From an uncultured Prevotellaceae bacterium (GTDB lineage: Bacteria > Bacteroidota > Bacteroidia > Bacteroidales > Bacteroidaceae): a stretch of 64,000 bases of DNA. Below are positions 25,616-33,602 of the stretch, one piece after another. Within the stretch, counting starts at the first letter, position 1. Each line of letters starts with the position of its first letter. The translations under genes and the position numbers were made by a program. The notes under the pieces are model-generated. The model was given only the letters and a program-made list of their open reading frames with translations, made no database searches and was not told the origin of the DNA. The stretch spans positions 1-64,000 of the forward strand of contig ONQT01000012.1 in NCBI GenBank assembly GCA_900320045.1. The letters are read 5' to 3'.

Positions 25616-28438
25616 ATGAATAAGGTAACAACAAGCATGCTCCTGTTGCTCGTGGCTGTCACGATGACCGCCCAGCCACTGAAACAGGACCCCGCCGTCC
25701 GTCAGGGGAAACTGAAGAACGGACTCACTTACTACATTCGCCACAATGCCAAGGAGGCAGGACTGGCCGACTTCTACATCGCCCAGCGTGTGGGATCAAT
25801 CCTCGAGGAACCGCGTCAGCGCGGACTGGCTCACTTCTTGGAGCACATGGCTTTCAACGGCACAAAGCATTTCCCCGGCAAGGGTAAGCAGTTAGGTATC
25901 GTGCCTTGGTGCGAGACCATCGGCGTGAAGTTCGGTGCCAACCTCAACGCCTATACCAGCATCGACGAGACGGTGTATAACATCTCCTCCGTGCCTGTGA
26001 AGCGCGAGGGTATTGCTGACTCCTGTCTGCTCATTTTGCACGACTGGAGTCACTATCTGCTGTTAGAAGACAAGGAGATAGACAAAGAGCGTGGTGTCAT
26101 CCATGAGGAATGGCGTACCCGTCGCGCTGGCAAGGCCGTCAGCCGACTAATGGAGCAGGCCGCCCCTAAAATATATAAAGGTACGAAGTATGAGGACTGC
26201 TTGCCCATCGGTTCGATGGACATCGTCGATAACTTTCCCTACAAGGATCTGCGCGACTACTACCACAAGTGGTATCGTCCCGACCTGCAGGCCATCGTCG
26301 TCGTTGGCGATGTGGACGTAGACAAGATGGAGAAGAAAATCAAGAAGATCTTCTCCGGCATTCCTGGTGTGAAGAACGGTGCCAAGCGTGAATATTATCC
26401 CGTCAACGACAACGACACGATGATTGTCGACATCCAGCGCGACAAGGAACAGCCCATCGTACTGGTTCACCTCTACCAGAAACGCGAGGCAACGCCCGAT
26501 GCCGAGAAGAATGACGTGAAGTATCTGCGTGGCGACTATGTCGACTTCCTCATCCGCACGATGCTCAACGACCGTCTGGCCGAGTTACGCCAGTTGGCCA
26601 ATCCTCCCTATCAGAGTGCAACAGCTCGTATCGGCAGTTTCTTCATTAGTCGTACAAAGGATGCCTTCTCGCTGTCCATCAGCGCCAAGGAGAAGAATGT
26701 CTTAGGTGGCGTCATTGCCGCTGTGGGCGTGACGGAACAAGTTCGTCAGCACGGTTTCACGGAGGCAGAGTTGAAGCGTGCCAAAGCTCTGAAACTGAAC
26801 CATGACGAGCGTAAGTTCCGTGAACGTGACGACCGTCGTAACTCGAGATTTGTGAGCGCCTGTGTGCGCAACTTCCTGGATAATGAGCCGCTGATGGCCA
26901 TCGAGGACGAGGTGGAGTTGACACGCCGCTTCGACCGTGAGGTGAACCTGGACGAGGTCAACAAGGCCGTCAAGGAACTCATCACCGACCAGAACCAGGT
27001 GGTAGTGATGTATGCGCCTGACAAGGAAGGACTGGTGCTGCCCACCGAGCAGCAGATAGAGAATGTCATCACCGCTACCCAGCAGTTGCAGTATGCACCT
27101 TATGCTGAAAAGAAGGTGGAGACTGACCTCACCTCTTACCTCTCGCCGCTCACCTCCCAGAAAGGCACCATCGTCAGTGAGCAGCTCTATCGTCATGGAT
27201 TTACGGAGTACACGTTGTCGAATGGCCTGAAGGTATATGCCAAGAAGACAGACTATGCCAAGGATGCCGTGTCGTTCAGTCTGCGTGGCGAGGGCGGTAC
27301 GTCGCTCTATACCGATGCCGACATTCCCAACTTCTCGCTCATCAGTAGCGCCGTCAACGATGCCGGTGTGGCCGAGTTCGATGCCTTGACGCTGCGCAAG
27401 ATGCTTACGGGCAAGTCGGTACGCGTGCAACCGTCTGTTGGCACAAAGGGACAGAGTATTGGCGGTGGCGTCTCGGTGAAGGATATGGAGACGCTGTTTC
27501 AGCTCGTTCACCTCTACTTCACCCAGCCGCGTCGCGACACGGTGGCCTTCCAGAGTCTGTTGAACCGCACCAACGCCTTCCTGACCAACCGCAATGCATC
27601 ACCGCAGGTGGACTACAACGACTCCATCCGCGCCATTCTATACAACCATCATCCGCGTCTGGCTCCTGTCACGCAGGAGACGCTGAAGAAAGTTAACTAC
27701 GACCGCATCCTGCAGATTTATAAAGAGCGTTTCAGTGATGCATCGGGCTTCAAGGCCGTCGTTATCGGCAACTACGACGAGCAGCAGCTGAAGAATCTGA
27801 TGTGCCAGTATCTGGCCACACTGCCCTCGACGCATAAGGGTGAGCAGACCAACTGGAACAACGTGCCTCGCATCGTGAGTGGTGATTTCGCGCGTTCCTT
27901 TAATAAAAAGATGGCTACGCCGCTGGCCAACGTCAGTATCTACTATACCGCCGACGTGCCCTTCACGCCGCAGAGCGACCTGGAGTTGGACTTCCTGACA
28001 CGTGTGCTGAAGATTGCCTATACCGACAGTGTCCGCGAGGAGAAGGGTGGAACGTATGGTGTTAGCGTTGCTTTCGAACTGGACAAGGACGACCGTCCCA
28101 ACACCACGTTGCGCATCTCTTACAATGCCGACCCCTCGCGCTACGGGGAATTGAACCCCATCATCTACGAGCAGCTGCAGCATATTGCCAAGCAGGGTCC
28201 TGCTGAGGCTTCGATGCAGAAAATCAAGGAGTATTTAGTGAAGCAGTACCAACAGGCTGTCATCACCAACGACTACTGGAGCTATGTCATCTGGCACGAG
28301 TTGGACGACGATGCCGACTTCGATGCAAACTACTGCGATATGGTACGTCAGATGACACCTCAGCAGGTGCAGCAGATGGCGCAGAAGATTCTCGCCGCCA
28401 AGCGCCGTATAGAGGTAACGATGCTCTCGGAGCAATAA
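25616..28438 (+). CDS. M16 family zinc peptidase (insulinase-like), two-domain
   Basis: 940 residues, start at MNKVTTSMLLLLVAVTMTAQ, a signal peptide; the upstream ATG at 25553 would precede the -7 box. The inverted zinc motif HFLEH (~78) and the distal ERGVIHEEW Glu give an active N-terminal M16 domain. Two further M16 domains follow, the C-terminal half being non-catalytic as usual. Between the halves (~503-516) lies DLTSYLSPLTSQ, coded by a CACCTCTTACCTCT-type repeat also seen in rsgA. Predicted periplasmic or outer-membrane associated; such PqqL-like enzymes degrade imported or misfolded polypeptides. It is divergent from the TonB-receptor operon; a functional link is possible (PqqL works with a TonB receptor in E. 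coli) but not shown. Confidence 0.92.
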   Translation: MNKVTTSMLLLLVAVTMTAQPLKQDPAVRQGKLKNGLTYYIRHNAKEAGLADFYIAQRVGSILEEPRQRGLAHFLEHMAFNGTKHFPGKGKQLGIVPWCETIGVKFGANLNAYTSIDETVYNISSVPVKREGIADSCLLILHDWSHYLLLEDKEIDKERGVIHEEWRTRRAGKAVSRLMEQAAPKIYKGTKYEDCLPIGSMDIVDNFPYKDLRDYYHKWYRPDLQAIVVVGDVDVDKMEKKIKKIFSGIPGVKNGAKREYYPVNDNDTMIVDIQRDKEQPIVLVHLYQKREATPDAEKNDVKYLRGDYVDFLIRTMLNDRLAELRQLANPPYQSATARIGSFFISRTKDAFSLSISAKEKNVLGGVIAAVGVTEQVRQHGFTEAELKRAKALKLNHDERKFRERDDRRNSRFVSACVRNFLDNEPLMAIEDEVELTRRFDREVNLDEVNKAVKELITDQNQVVVMYAPDKEGLVLPTEQQIENVITATQQLQYAPYAEKKVETDLTSYLSPLTSQKGTIVSEQLYRHGFTEYTLSNGLKVYAKKTDYAKDAVSFSLRGEGGTSLYTDADIPNFSLISSAVNDAGVAEFDALTLRKMLTGKSVRVQPSVGTKGQSIGGGVSVKDMETLFQLVHLYFTQPRRDTVAFQSLLNRTNAFLTNRNASPQVDYNDSIRAILYNHHPRLAPVTQETLKKVNYDRILQIYKERFSDASGFKAVVIGNYDEQQLKNLMCQYLATLPSTHKGEQTNWNNVPRIVSGDFARSFNKKMATPLANVSIYYTADVPFTPQSDLELDFLTRVLKIAYTDSVREEKGGTYGVSVAFELDKDDRPNTTLRISYNADPSRYGELNPIIYEQLQHIAKQGPAEASMQKIKEYLVKQYQQAVITNDYWSYVIWHELDDDADFDANYCDMVRQMTPQQVQQMAQKILAAKRRIEVTMLSEQ
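27124..27163. repeat. in-frame CACCTCT-type repeat in M16 linker
   Basis: TGACCTCACCTCTTACCTCTCGCCGCTCACCTCCCAG region, coding DLTSYLSPLTSQ. It shares the CTCACCTCTNACCTCTC core with the rsgA insert at 8502-8536, there on the opposite genome strand. Confidence 0.65.
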
Positions 28439-28447
28439 CAGCCATGG

Positions 28448-28476
28448 AAAAGGGAACCGACTTCGGTTCCCTTTCT
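28448..28476. terminator. bidirectional terminator between M16 peptidase and luxS
   Basis: AAAGGGAACCG and CGGTTCCCTTT form a perfect hairpin with a tiny loop, flanked by A-run and T-run, in the gap between convergent genes. Confidence 0.85.
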
Positions 28477-28531
28477 GTTGCGCCGTGGTGGCGCTTGCTG
28501 TGCTGTTGTAGCTCCTTGCTGCGCCCTGGTA

Positions 28532-29026
28532 TTACGCGTCGGCGAAGGTCATGCCATCGTCGAGCATCACCTGTAGCTTGGTGTACTCACAATGGAAATC
28601 ATGCTGCAGACGGTCCAGATAGCGACGGCACTCCCACTTGCACATGGGCAGGTCGTGCAGCAGGTAGTTGCCGCAGGCCTGAGGCTCGGTGGCGGGCACT
28701 TTCGTCTGCGTGAGTATCCACTCCAGACACTCGATGGTCAGCTGTCGCATGTCCTCGACGCTGTACGTTCCCGTCATGATGATATACATACCCGTCAGAC
28801 AGCCCATCGGACCGACATACACCACGTCGTCCTTGGCACGAGAATTGCGGAACCAGGTGGCCATCAGGTGCTCGATGCTATGCATGGCGGCGGGCGCTAC
28901 GGCAGGCTCCTTGTTGGGTTCGGTGATGCGCAGGTCGAACGTGGTGAAACCCTTGTCCTCACGCGACACATAGATGCCGGGCTTCAGATGCGTGTGGTCG
29001 ATAGTGAAACTTGGTATGACTTCCAT
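28532..29026 (-). CDS. luxS: S-ribosylhomocysteine lyase LuxS
   Basis: 164 residues, normal length. It converts S-ribosylhomocysteine to homocysteine and DPD, the precursor of autoinducer-2. The metal site is complete: His49 and His53 in HSIEH, Cys118 in ACGN; the catalytic Cys76 is in PMGCLTG. It lies 14 bp downstream of the MTA/SAH nucleosidase, the enzyme making its substrate, so the two form the whole S-adenosylhomocysteine detoxification pathway in one operon. Whether AI-2 acts as a signal here cannot be told. Confidence 0.97.
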   Translation of the reverse strand: MEVIPSFTIDHTHLKPGIYVSREDKGFTTFDLRITEPNKEPAVAPAAMHSIEHLMATWFRNSRAKDDVVYVGPMGCLTGMYIIMTGTYSVEDMRQLTIECLEWILTQTKVPATEPQACGNYLLHDLPMCKWECRRYLDRLQHDFHCEYTKLQVMLDDGMTFADA

Positions 29027-29040
29027 CTCATTTTCTAATA

Positions 29041-29712
29041 TTAATTTTTCATCTTTAATTCTTCATCTTTAATCTTTTCCACAAAACTTTTCGTGGCATA
29101 GAACGAGTGTTCTGCAACGGTGTCCCAGAAGTTGTGGTACTGCGAGGCGTCGGTGTCGTATAGGGGCATGTCGCTGACCACGCGGAATGAGATGAACGGC
29201 ACGTGGTTGATGTAGCATGTCTGAGCAATGGCGCATGACTCCATATCGATGGCTTTTGCCTCGGGGAACTTCTCGATGATGCTGCGCATTTTGTCCTTCG
29301 AGTCCACGAACCAGTCGCCTGTAACAATGAGTCCTGGGATAATGCGTATCTCGTCACTTGACAGACTAACGGCCTTCTCCAGTAACTTGGCGTCAGTCTG
29401 GTAGCGTGCAGGAAGACCTTGCACCTGACCATAGACGGTAGTATCGTCGATGGCGCGTCCGCAATAGACATCGTGGTAGGTCAGTTCGGTGCTGACCACG
29501 ATGTCCTGAATGTGGACGTCGTCGCCGTTGCCGCCTGCACAACCGCTGGAGATGATGACGTCGGGGTGGAACTCGTTAATCATGCGCTGTGCACCGAGGG
29601 CGGCGTTCACCTTGCCGATGCCACACTTCTCGACGCGTACATTTCCGTCAGCGAACAGGTGCTGCAACTGCCGCAGCTCCTTGTCCATTGCTACAATTAT
29701 TCCGATTTTCAT
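29041..29712 (-). CDS. mtnN: 5'-methylthioadenosine/S-adenosylhomocysteine nucleosidase
   Basis: 223 residues. It removes adenine from MTA and SAH. Start MKIGIIVAMDKELRQL carries the catalytic Glu12; later GCAGG, the substrate Met-Glu in AIDMESCAI (~170) and the catalytic Asp in VVSDMPLYD (~195). The product feeds LuxS, encoded 14 bp downstream. The last residues, KIKDEELKMKN, come from an AT-rich intergenic repeat (29041-29080) that has run into the frame; the family normally ends near FVEKL. An 18-bp repeat lies before the gene. Confidence 0.95.
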   Translation of the reverse strand: MKIGIIVAMDKELRQLQHLFADGNVRVEKCGIGKVNAALGAQRMINEFHPDVIISSGCAGGNGDDVHIQDIVVSTELTYHDVYCGRAIDDTTVYGQVQGLPARYQTDAKLLEKAVSLSSDEIRIIPGLIVTGDWFVDSKDKMRSIIEKFPEAKAIDMESCAIAQTCYINHVPFISFRVVSDMPLYDTDASQYHNFWDTVAEHSFYATKSFVEKIKDEELKMKN

Positions 29713-29717
29713 AGGGC

Positions 29718-29757
29718 TAATGGGTCTTATTGGGTTAATGGGTCTTATAGGGCTTAT
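29718..29757. repeat. 18-bp tandem repeat between nitroreductase and MTAN genes
   Basis: TAATGGGTCTTAT recurs at 29718-29730 and 29736-29748, an 18-bp period, with a partial third copy reaching the nitroreductase stop codon. Confidence 0.8.
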
Positions 29758-29760
29758 GGG

Positions 29761-30498
29761 TTAGAGGAATCCTTGGTGCTTGAGGGCTTCGAGCAGTCCT
29801 GCCGACATGGCCTCGTTGTCCTTCTTGGTATAGCGGATGTCGGTGAAGATCTGCGCCAGCGTCTCCTTGTTGTTGATGCGGCAGAACTCACGGTTCTCTT
29901 CCAGTTCTTCCTTGGCCGTATAGTAGCGGTCGATGTCCTCGCGGCTGTAGTCCTTGTAGGTCTCCTGGTGTACGAAGCTTTGCAGCGGCAGACGGTCGGA
30001 GAGGGGAGGCTCCTCGGCGGGCCAGCCGACGGTCAGCGTGGCGACGGGCATCACCAACTTTGGCAAATGCAGCGTGTCGATAATCATCTGCGGCATGTAG
30101 ACCGTGGTGCCTAAGTAGCAGTAGCCCAGTCCTTCTTCGTCCATCAGGTTGCACAGCGTCTGGGTATACAGCAAGGCGTCAATGGCGGCGTTCTGGTACG
30201 ACAGGAAGTTGTCGTAGCCGGGCGTTGCCTTGCGCTCCTCGCACCAACGGGTGGTGCGTCGGAAGTCGGCGCAGATGGTCAGCACCACGGGTGCCCCCTT
30301 CACCATTGGCTGGTTGAAGTGTGCCGGTGCCAGCCGCTCTTTCATCTCCGGACTGCGTGTCACCACGACCGAGTACAACTGCAGGTTGCCCATCGTCTGG
30401 GTTCGTGCGGCCTCCGTCATCAGGCGGTTCAACAACTCTTCCGTTACTTCTCTCTCGCTATATTGGCGAATCGTTCGCCTTGTGGTCAGATTTTTCAT
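29761..30498 (-). CDS. nitroreductase-family FMN oxidoreductase
   Basis: 245 residues from MKNLTTRRTIRQYSE. The opening TRRTIRQYSE is the FMN-phosphate binding start of the family, followed by the usual helix and QLYSVVVTR. A conserved YCYLGTTVY segment (~125) and VATLTVGWPAEEP (~157) complete the fold. Likely an NAD(P)H-dependent reductase of quinones or nitro compounds; substrate unknown. The start at 30498 was taken because an upstream extension crosses a TACCTTTG box at 30503-30510; this leaves almost no leader, so the mRNA could be leaderless. The gene precedes the MTAN/luxS pair on the same strand. Confidence 0.9.
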   Translation of the reverse strand: MKNLTTRRTIRQYSEREVTEELLNRLMTEAARTQTMGNLQLYSVVVTRSPEMKERLAPAHFNQPMVKGAPVVLTICADFRRTTRWCEERKATPGYDNFLSYQNAAIDALLYTQTLCNLMDEEGLGYCYLGTTVYMPQMIIDTLHLPKLVMPVATLTVGWPAEEPPLSDRLPLQSFVHQETYKDYSREDIDRYYTAKEELEENREFCRINNKETLAQIFTDIRYTKKDNEAMSAGLLEALKHQGFL

Positions 30499-30502
30499 GC
30501 TG

Positions 30503-30510
30503 CAAAGGTA
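30503..30510 (-). promoter_or_regulatory. -7 box of the nitroreductase gene
   Basis: Minus-strand TACCTTTG five bases before the ATG at 30498. No TTTG -33 element is clear. The predicted transcript would begin at or next to the start codon. Confidence 0.5.
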
Positions 30511-30585
30511 CGAAGACTTTTTCATATCGGAAAACTTTTTCAGATTTTTAATAGAGAAAGTTATCCATAATAGGAAACTATTTAT

Positions 30586-30593
30586 TAACTTTG
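30586..30593 (+). promoter_or_regulatory. -7 box of the ribonucleotide reductase gene
   Basis: TAACTTTG, 22 bp before the ATG at 30615. A DnaA-box-like TTATCCATA lies at 30561-30569, where it would overlap the promoter. Confidence 0.5.
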
Positions 30594-30614
30594 TGCCCAA
30601 ATTTTGATTTAACG

Positions 30615-33233
30615 ATGCAGACATATACTTACGAAGAGGCTATGGAGGCCTCATTGGCTTATTTCGGTGGCGATGAGTTGGCGGCTCGCGTGTGGGTCAA
30701 CAAGTACGCCATGAAGGATTCGTTCGGCAACATCTACGAGAAGTCGCCCGAACAGATGCACTGGCGTATTGCCAATGAAATCGCACGCATAGAGAAGAAG
30801 TACAAGAATCCGATGTCGGCGCAGCAGGTGTTCGACCTGTTGGACCATTTCCGCTACATCGTGCCTGCCGGTAGTCCTATGACGGGCATCGGCAACAACT
30901 TCCAGATAGCATCGCTCTCCAACTGCTTTGTCATCGGACTGGACGGTAATGCCGACAGCTACGGTGCCGTGTTGCGCATCGACGAGGAGCAGGTGCAGCT
31001 GATGAAGCGTCGCGGCGGTGTGGGTCACGACCTGAGCCACATTCGTCCAAAGGGCTCCCCCGTCAACAACTCCGCCCTGACATCGACCGGTCTGGTGCCC
31101 TTCATGGAGCGATATAGTAATAGTACGCGCGAGGTGGCACAGGACGGACGCCGTGGAGCGCTGATGCTCTCTGTGAGCATCAAACACCCTGACTCCGAGG
31201 CCTTTATTGATGCCAAGATGACCGAGGGTAAGGTGACGGGTGCCAACGTCAGCGTGAAGATTGACGACGAATTCATGCGTGCCGCTACGGAGGACAAGCC
31301 TTACACCCAGCAGTGGCCCATCGACGGCAAGCCCGACGAGCAGGGACTGCTCATCAAGAAAGACATCTCGGCCAAGGAGCTGTGGGAGAAGATTGTCCAC
31401 AACGCCTGGAAGAGTGCCGAGCCTGGTGTGCTGTTCTGGGACACCATTCTGCGCGAGAGCATTCCCGACTGCTATGCTGACCTGGGCTTCCGTACCGTGT
31501 CGACCAACCCCTGCGGCGAGATACCTCTCTGTCCCTATGACTCTTGCCGATTGCTGTGTATCAATCTCTACAGCTATGTCCGTAATGCCTTCACCAAGGA
31601 CGCCTACTTCGACCATGAGTTGTTTAAGGAACACGTGCAGAAAGCTCAGCGTATCATGGACGATATCGTTGACCTGGAGCTGGAGAAGATAGACCTCATC
31701 ATGGAGAAGATAGGCAAAGACCCGCAGTCGGAGGAAATCAAGGGAGCCGAATATCATCTGTGGGAGAAAATCAAGAGCAAGAGCGCTAAGGGTCGCCGTA
31801 CTGGTGTGGGTATCACCGCCGAGGGCGATATGATAGCTGCCATGGGACTGCGCTATGGTACGCAGCAGGCTACCGACTTCAGCGTCGAGGTACACAAGAC
31901 CTTGGCCCTGAACGCCTACCGCAGTAGTGTCGAGATGGCCCGCGAGCGTGGCGCCTTCGAGATATACGACGCTCAGCGCGAGGCACAGAATCCCTTTGTT
32001 CTGCGACTGAAACAGGCCGACGAGCAGCTGTATCAGGATATGTTCAAGTACGGTCGTCGTAACCTGGCCTGCCTGACCATCGCACCCACGGGAACCACCA
32101 GTCTCATGACGCAGACCACCAGTGGTATCGAACCCGTCTTTATGCCCGTCTACAAGCGTCGACGCAAGGTTAATCCCAACGACACCGACGTGCATGTGGA
32201 CTATGTCGACGAGGTGGGAGACTCGTTTGAGGAATACATCGTCTACCACCCCAAGTTCATGGAGTGGATGAAGGTCAACGGTCTGGACACCACCAAGCGC
32301 TATACGCAGGAGGAAGTGGACGAACTCGTCAGCAAGTCACCCTACCATAAAGCCACCGCCAACGATGTCGACTGGCTGATGAAGGTGCGCATGCAGGGAG
32401 CTATCCAGAAGTGGGTAGACCATTCCATCAGCGTTACCGTCAACCTGCCCAACGACGTCGACGAGGCTCTGGTCAACCGGCTCTATGTCGAGGCCTGGCG
32501 CTCGGGATGCAAAGGCTGTACCATTTATCGCGACGGAAGCCGCTCGGGCGTTATGATCAGCGTCAGCAGCAAGGACAAGAAGAAAGAGGCTGGCGCCGGA
32601 AAGCAGGAGCCGGGAGAAATGGAGGATACCACCAAGGATAACAACATGGAGGTTGCTCCGCCAACGCCCTGCCAGCACCCCGAAGTGACTGAGGTGCGTC
32701 CCAAGGAACTGGAGTGCGACGTGGTGCGATTCCAGAACAACAAGGACAAGTGGGTGGCTTTCGTCGGACTGCTTGACGGCTATCCCTACGAGATATTCAC
32801 CGGTCTGCAGGACGACGAGGAGGGCATCATGCTGCCCAAGTCGGTTACTAAGGGTAAGATTATCAAGCAGGTCAACGACGACGGCACCAAGCGCTACGAC
32901 TTCCAGTTCGAGAACAAGCGCGGCTACAAAACCACCGTCGAGGGCCTCTCGGAGAAGTTCAATCCCGAATACTGGAACTACGCCAAGCTCATCAGCGGTG
33001 TACTGCGCTACCGTATGCCCATCGACCACGTCATCAAGCTTGTCTCCAGTCTGCAGCTGAAGAGCGAGAGCATTAACACGTGGAAGGTTGGTGTGGAGCG
33101 TGCCCTGAAGAAATACATCGCCGACGGCACTGAGGCCAAGGGACAGAAGTGCCCCAACTGCGGTAGCGAGAGCCTCGTCTACCAGGAGGGCTGTCTTATC
33201 TGTAAGAACTGTGGAAGTAGCCGATGCGGATAA
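30615..33233 (+). CDS. nrdJ: adenosylcobalamin-dependent ribonucleotide reductase, class II
   Basis: 872 residues. It reduces nucleotides to deoxynucleotides with adenosylcobalamin as radical source, so it works with or without oxygen but needs B12. Start at 30615 (MQTYTYEEAMEAS), after the -7 box. Active-site Cys in SNCFVIG (~107); NPCGEIPL (~298) holds the catalytic Cys-Glu pair; APTGTTSLM and a TSCPD-like C-terminal domain follow. The chain ends with CPNCG...CLICKNCGSSRCG, a thioredoxin-exchange or zinc tail. Its last 10 bases overlap folB, linking deoxynucleotide and folate supply. Confidence 0.95.
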   Translation: MQTYTYEEAMEASLAYFGGDELAARVWVNKYAMKDSFGNIYEKSPEQMHWRIANEIARIEKKYKNPMSAQQVFDLLDHFRYIVPAGSPMTGIGNNFQIASLSNCFVIGLDGNADSYGAVLRIDEEQVQLMKRRGGVGHDLSHIRPKGSPVNNSALTSTGLVPFMERYSNSTREVAQDGRRGALMLSVSIKHPDSEAFIDAKMTEGKVTGANVSVKIDDEFMRAATEDKPYTQQWPIDGKPDEQGLLIKKDISAKELWEKIVHNAWKSAEPGVLFWDTILRESIPDCYADLGFRTVSTNPCGEIPLCPYDSCRLLCINLYSYVRNAFTKDAYFDHELFKEHVQKAQRIMDDIVDLELEKIDLIMEKIGKDPQSEEIKGAEYHLWEKIKSKSAKGRRTGVGITAEGDMIAAMGLRYGTQQATDFSVEVHKTLALNAYRSSVEMARERGAFEIYDAQREAQNPFVLRLKQADEQLYQDMFKYGRRNLACLTIAPTGTTSLMTQTTSGIEPVFMPVYKRRRKVNPNDTDVHVDYVDEVGDSFEEYIVYHPKFMEWMKVNGLDTTKRYTQEEVDELVSKSPYHKATANDVDWLMKVRMQGAIQKWVDHSISVTVNLPNDVDEALVNRLYVEAWRSGCKGCTIYRDGSRSGVMISVSSKDKKKEAGAGKQEPGEMEDTTKDNNMEVAPPTPCQHPEVTEVRPKELECDVVRFQNNKDKWVAFVGLLDGYPYEIFTGLQDDEEGIMLPKSVTKGKIIKQVNDDGTKRYDFQFENKRGYKTTVEGLSEKFNPEYWNYAKLISGVLRYRMPIDHVIKLVSSLQLKSESINTWKVGVERALKKYIADGTEAKGQKCPNCGSESLVYQEGCLICKNCGSSRCG

Positions 33234-33592
33234 CGTCCTCACATATCATCCTCCAGGAGATGCACTTCTATGCTTATCACGGCGTGTTGCCCCAGGAACG
33301 CATCGTAGGCGGCGACTATACCGTCAGCGTGGAGGTTGACGTCGACACTACGGCGGCTATGGAGCACGATGTGGTCGACGTGACACTGAACTATGCCGAG
33401 CTCTATGAGGTCGTTCAGAACGAGATGCTGACACCCTCAGACCTGCTGGAACACCTGGCGGGCCGTATCGGTAAGGCCATTATGACTGCCTTCCCACAGG
33501 TGAAGGCCGTCGACCTCACCGTCATGAAGGACAATCCACCTATGGGAGCCGACTGCAAGGGTGCAGGAATTAAACTACACATTGAGAAATAA
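33224..33592 (+). CDS. folB: dihydroneopterin aldolase
   Basis: 122 residues, normal length. It cleaves 7,8-dihydroneopterin to 6-hydroxymethyl-dihydropterin in folate synthesis. Conserved FYAYHGVLPQER (~15-26) with the pterin-binding Glu, LNYAELYEVV (~62), and VMKDNPPMGADC (~103) with the catalytic Lys. It overlaps the reductase stop by 10 bp and is followed by the amidase after 10 bp. Confidence 0.95.
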   Translation: MRITSSHIILQEMHFYAYHGVLPQERIVGGDYTVSVEVDVDTTAAMEHDVVDVTLNYAELYEVVQNEMLTPSDLLEHLAGRIGKAIMTAFPQVKAVDLTVMKDNPPMGADCKGAGIKLHIEK

Positions 33593-33602
33593 ATAAGAAC
33601 GC

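Noticed and set aside
28444-28713. 89-codon plus-strand frame after the M16 peptidase
   Set aside because: It runs through a terminator and is antisense to luxS.
30651-32249. 532-codon minus-strand frame over nrdJ
   Set aside because: Shadow of the reductase; no family resemblance.
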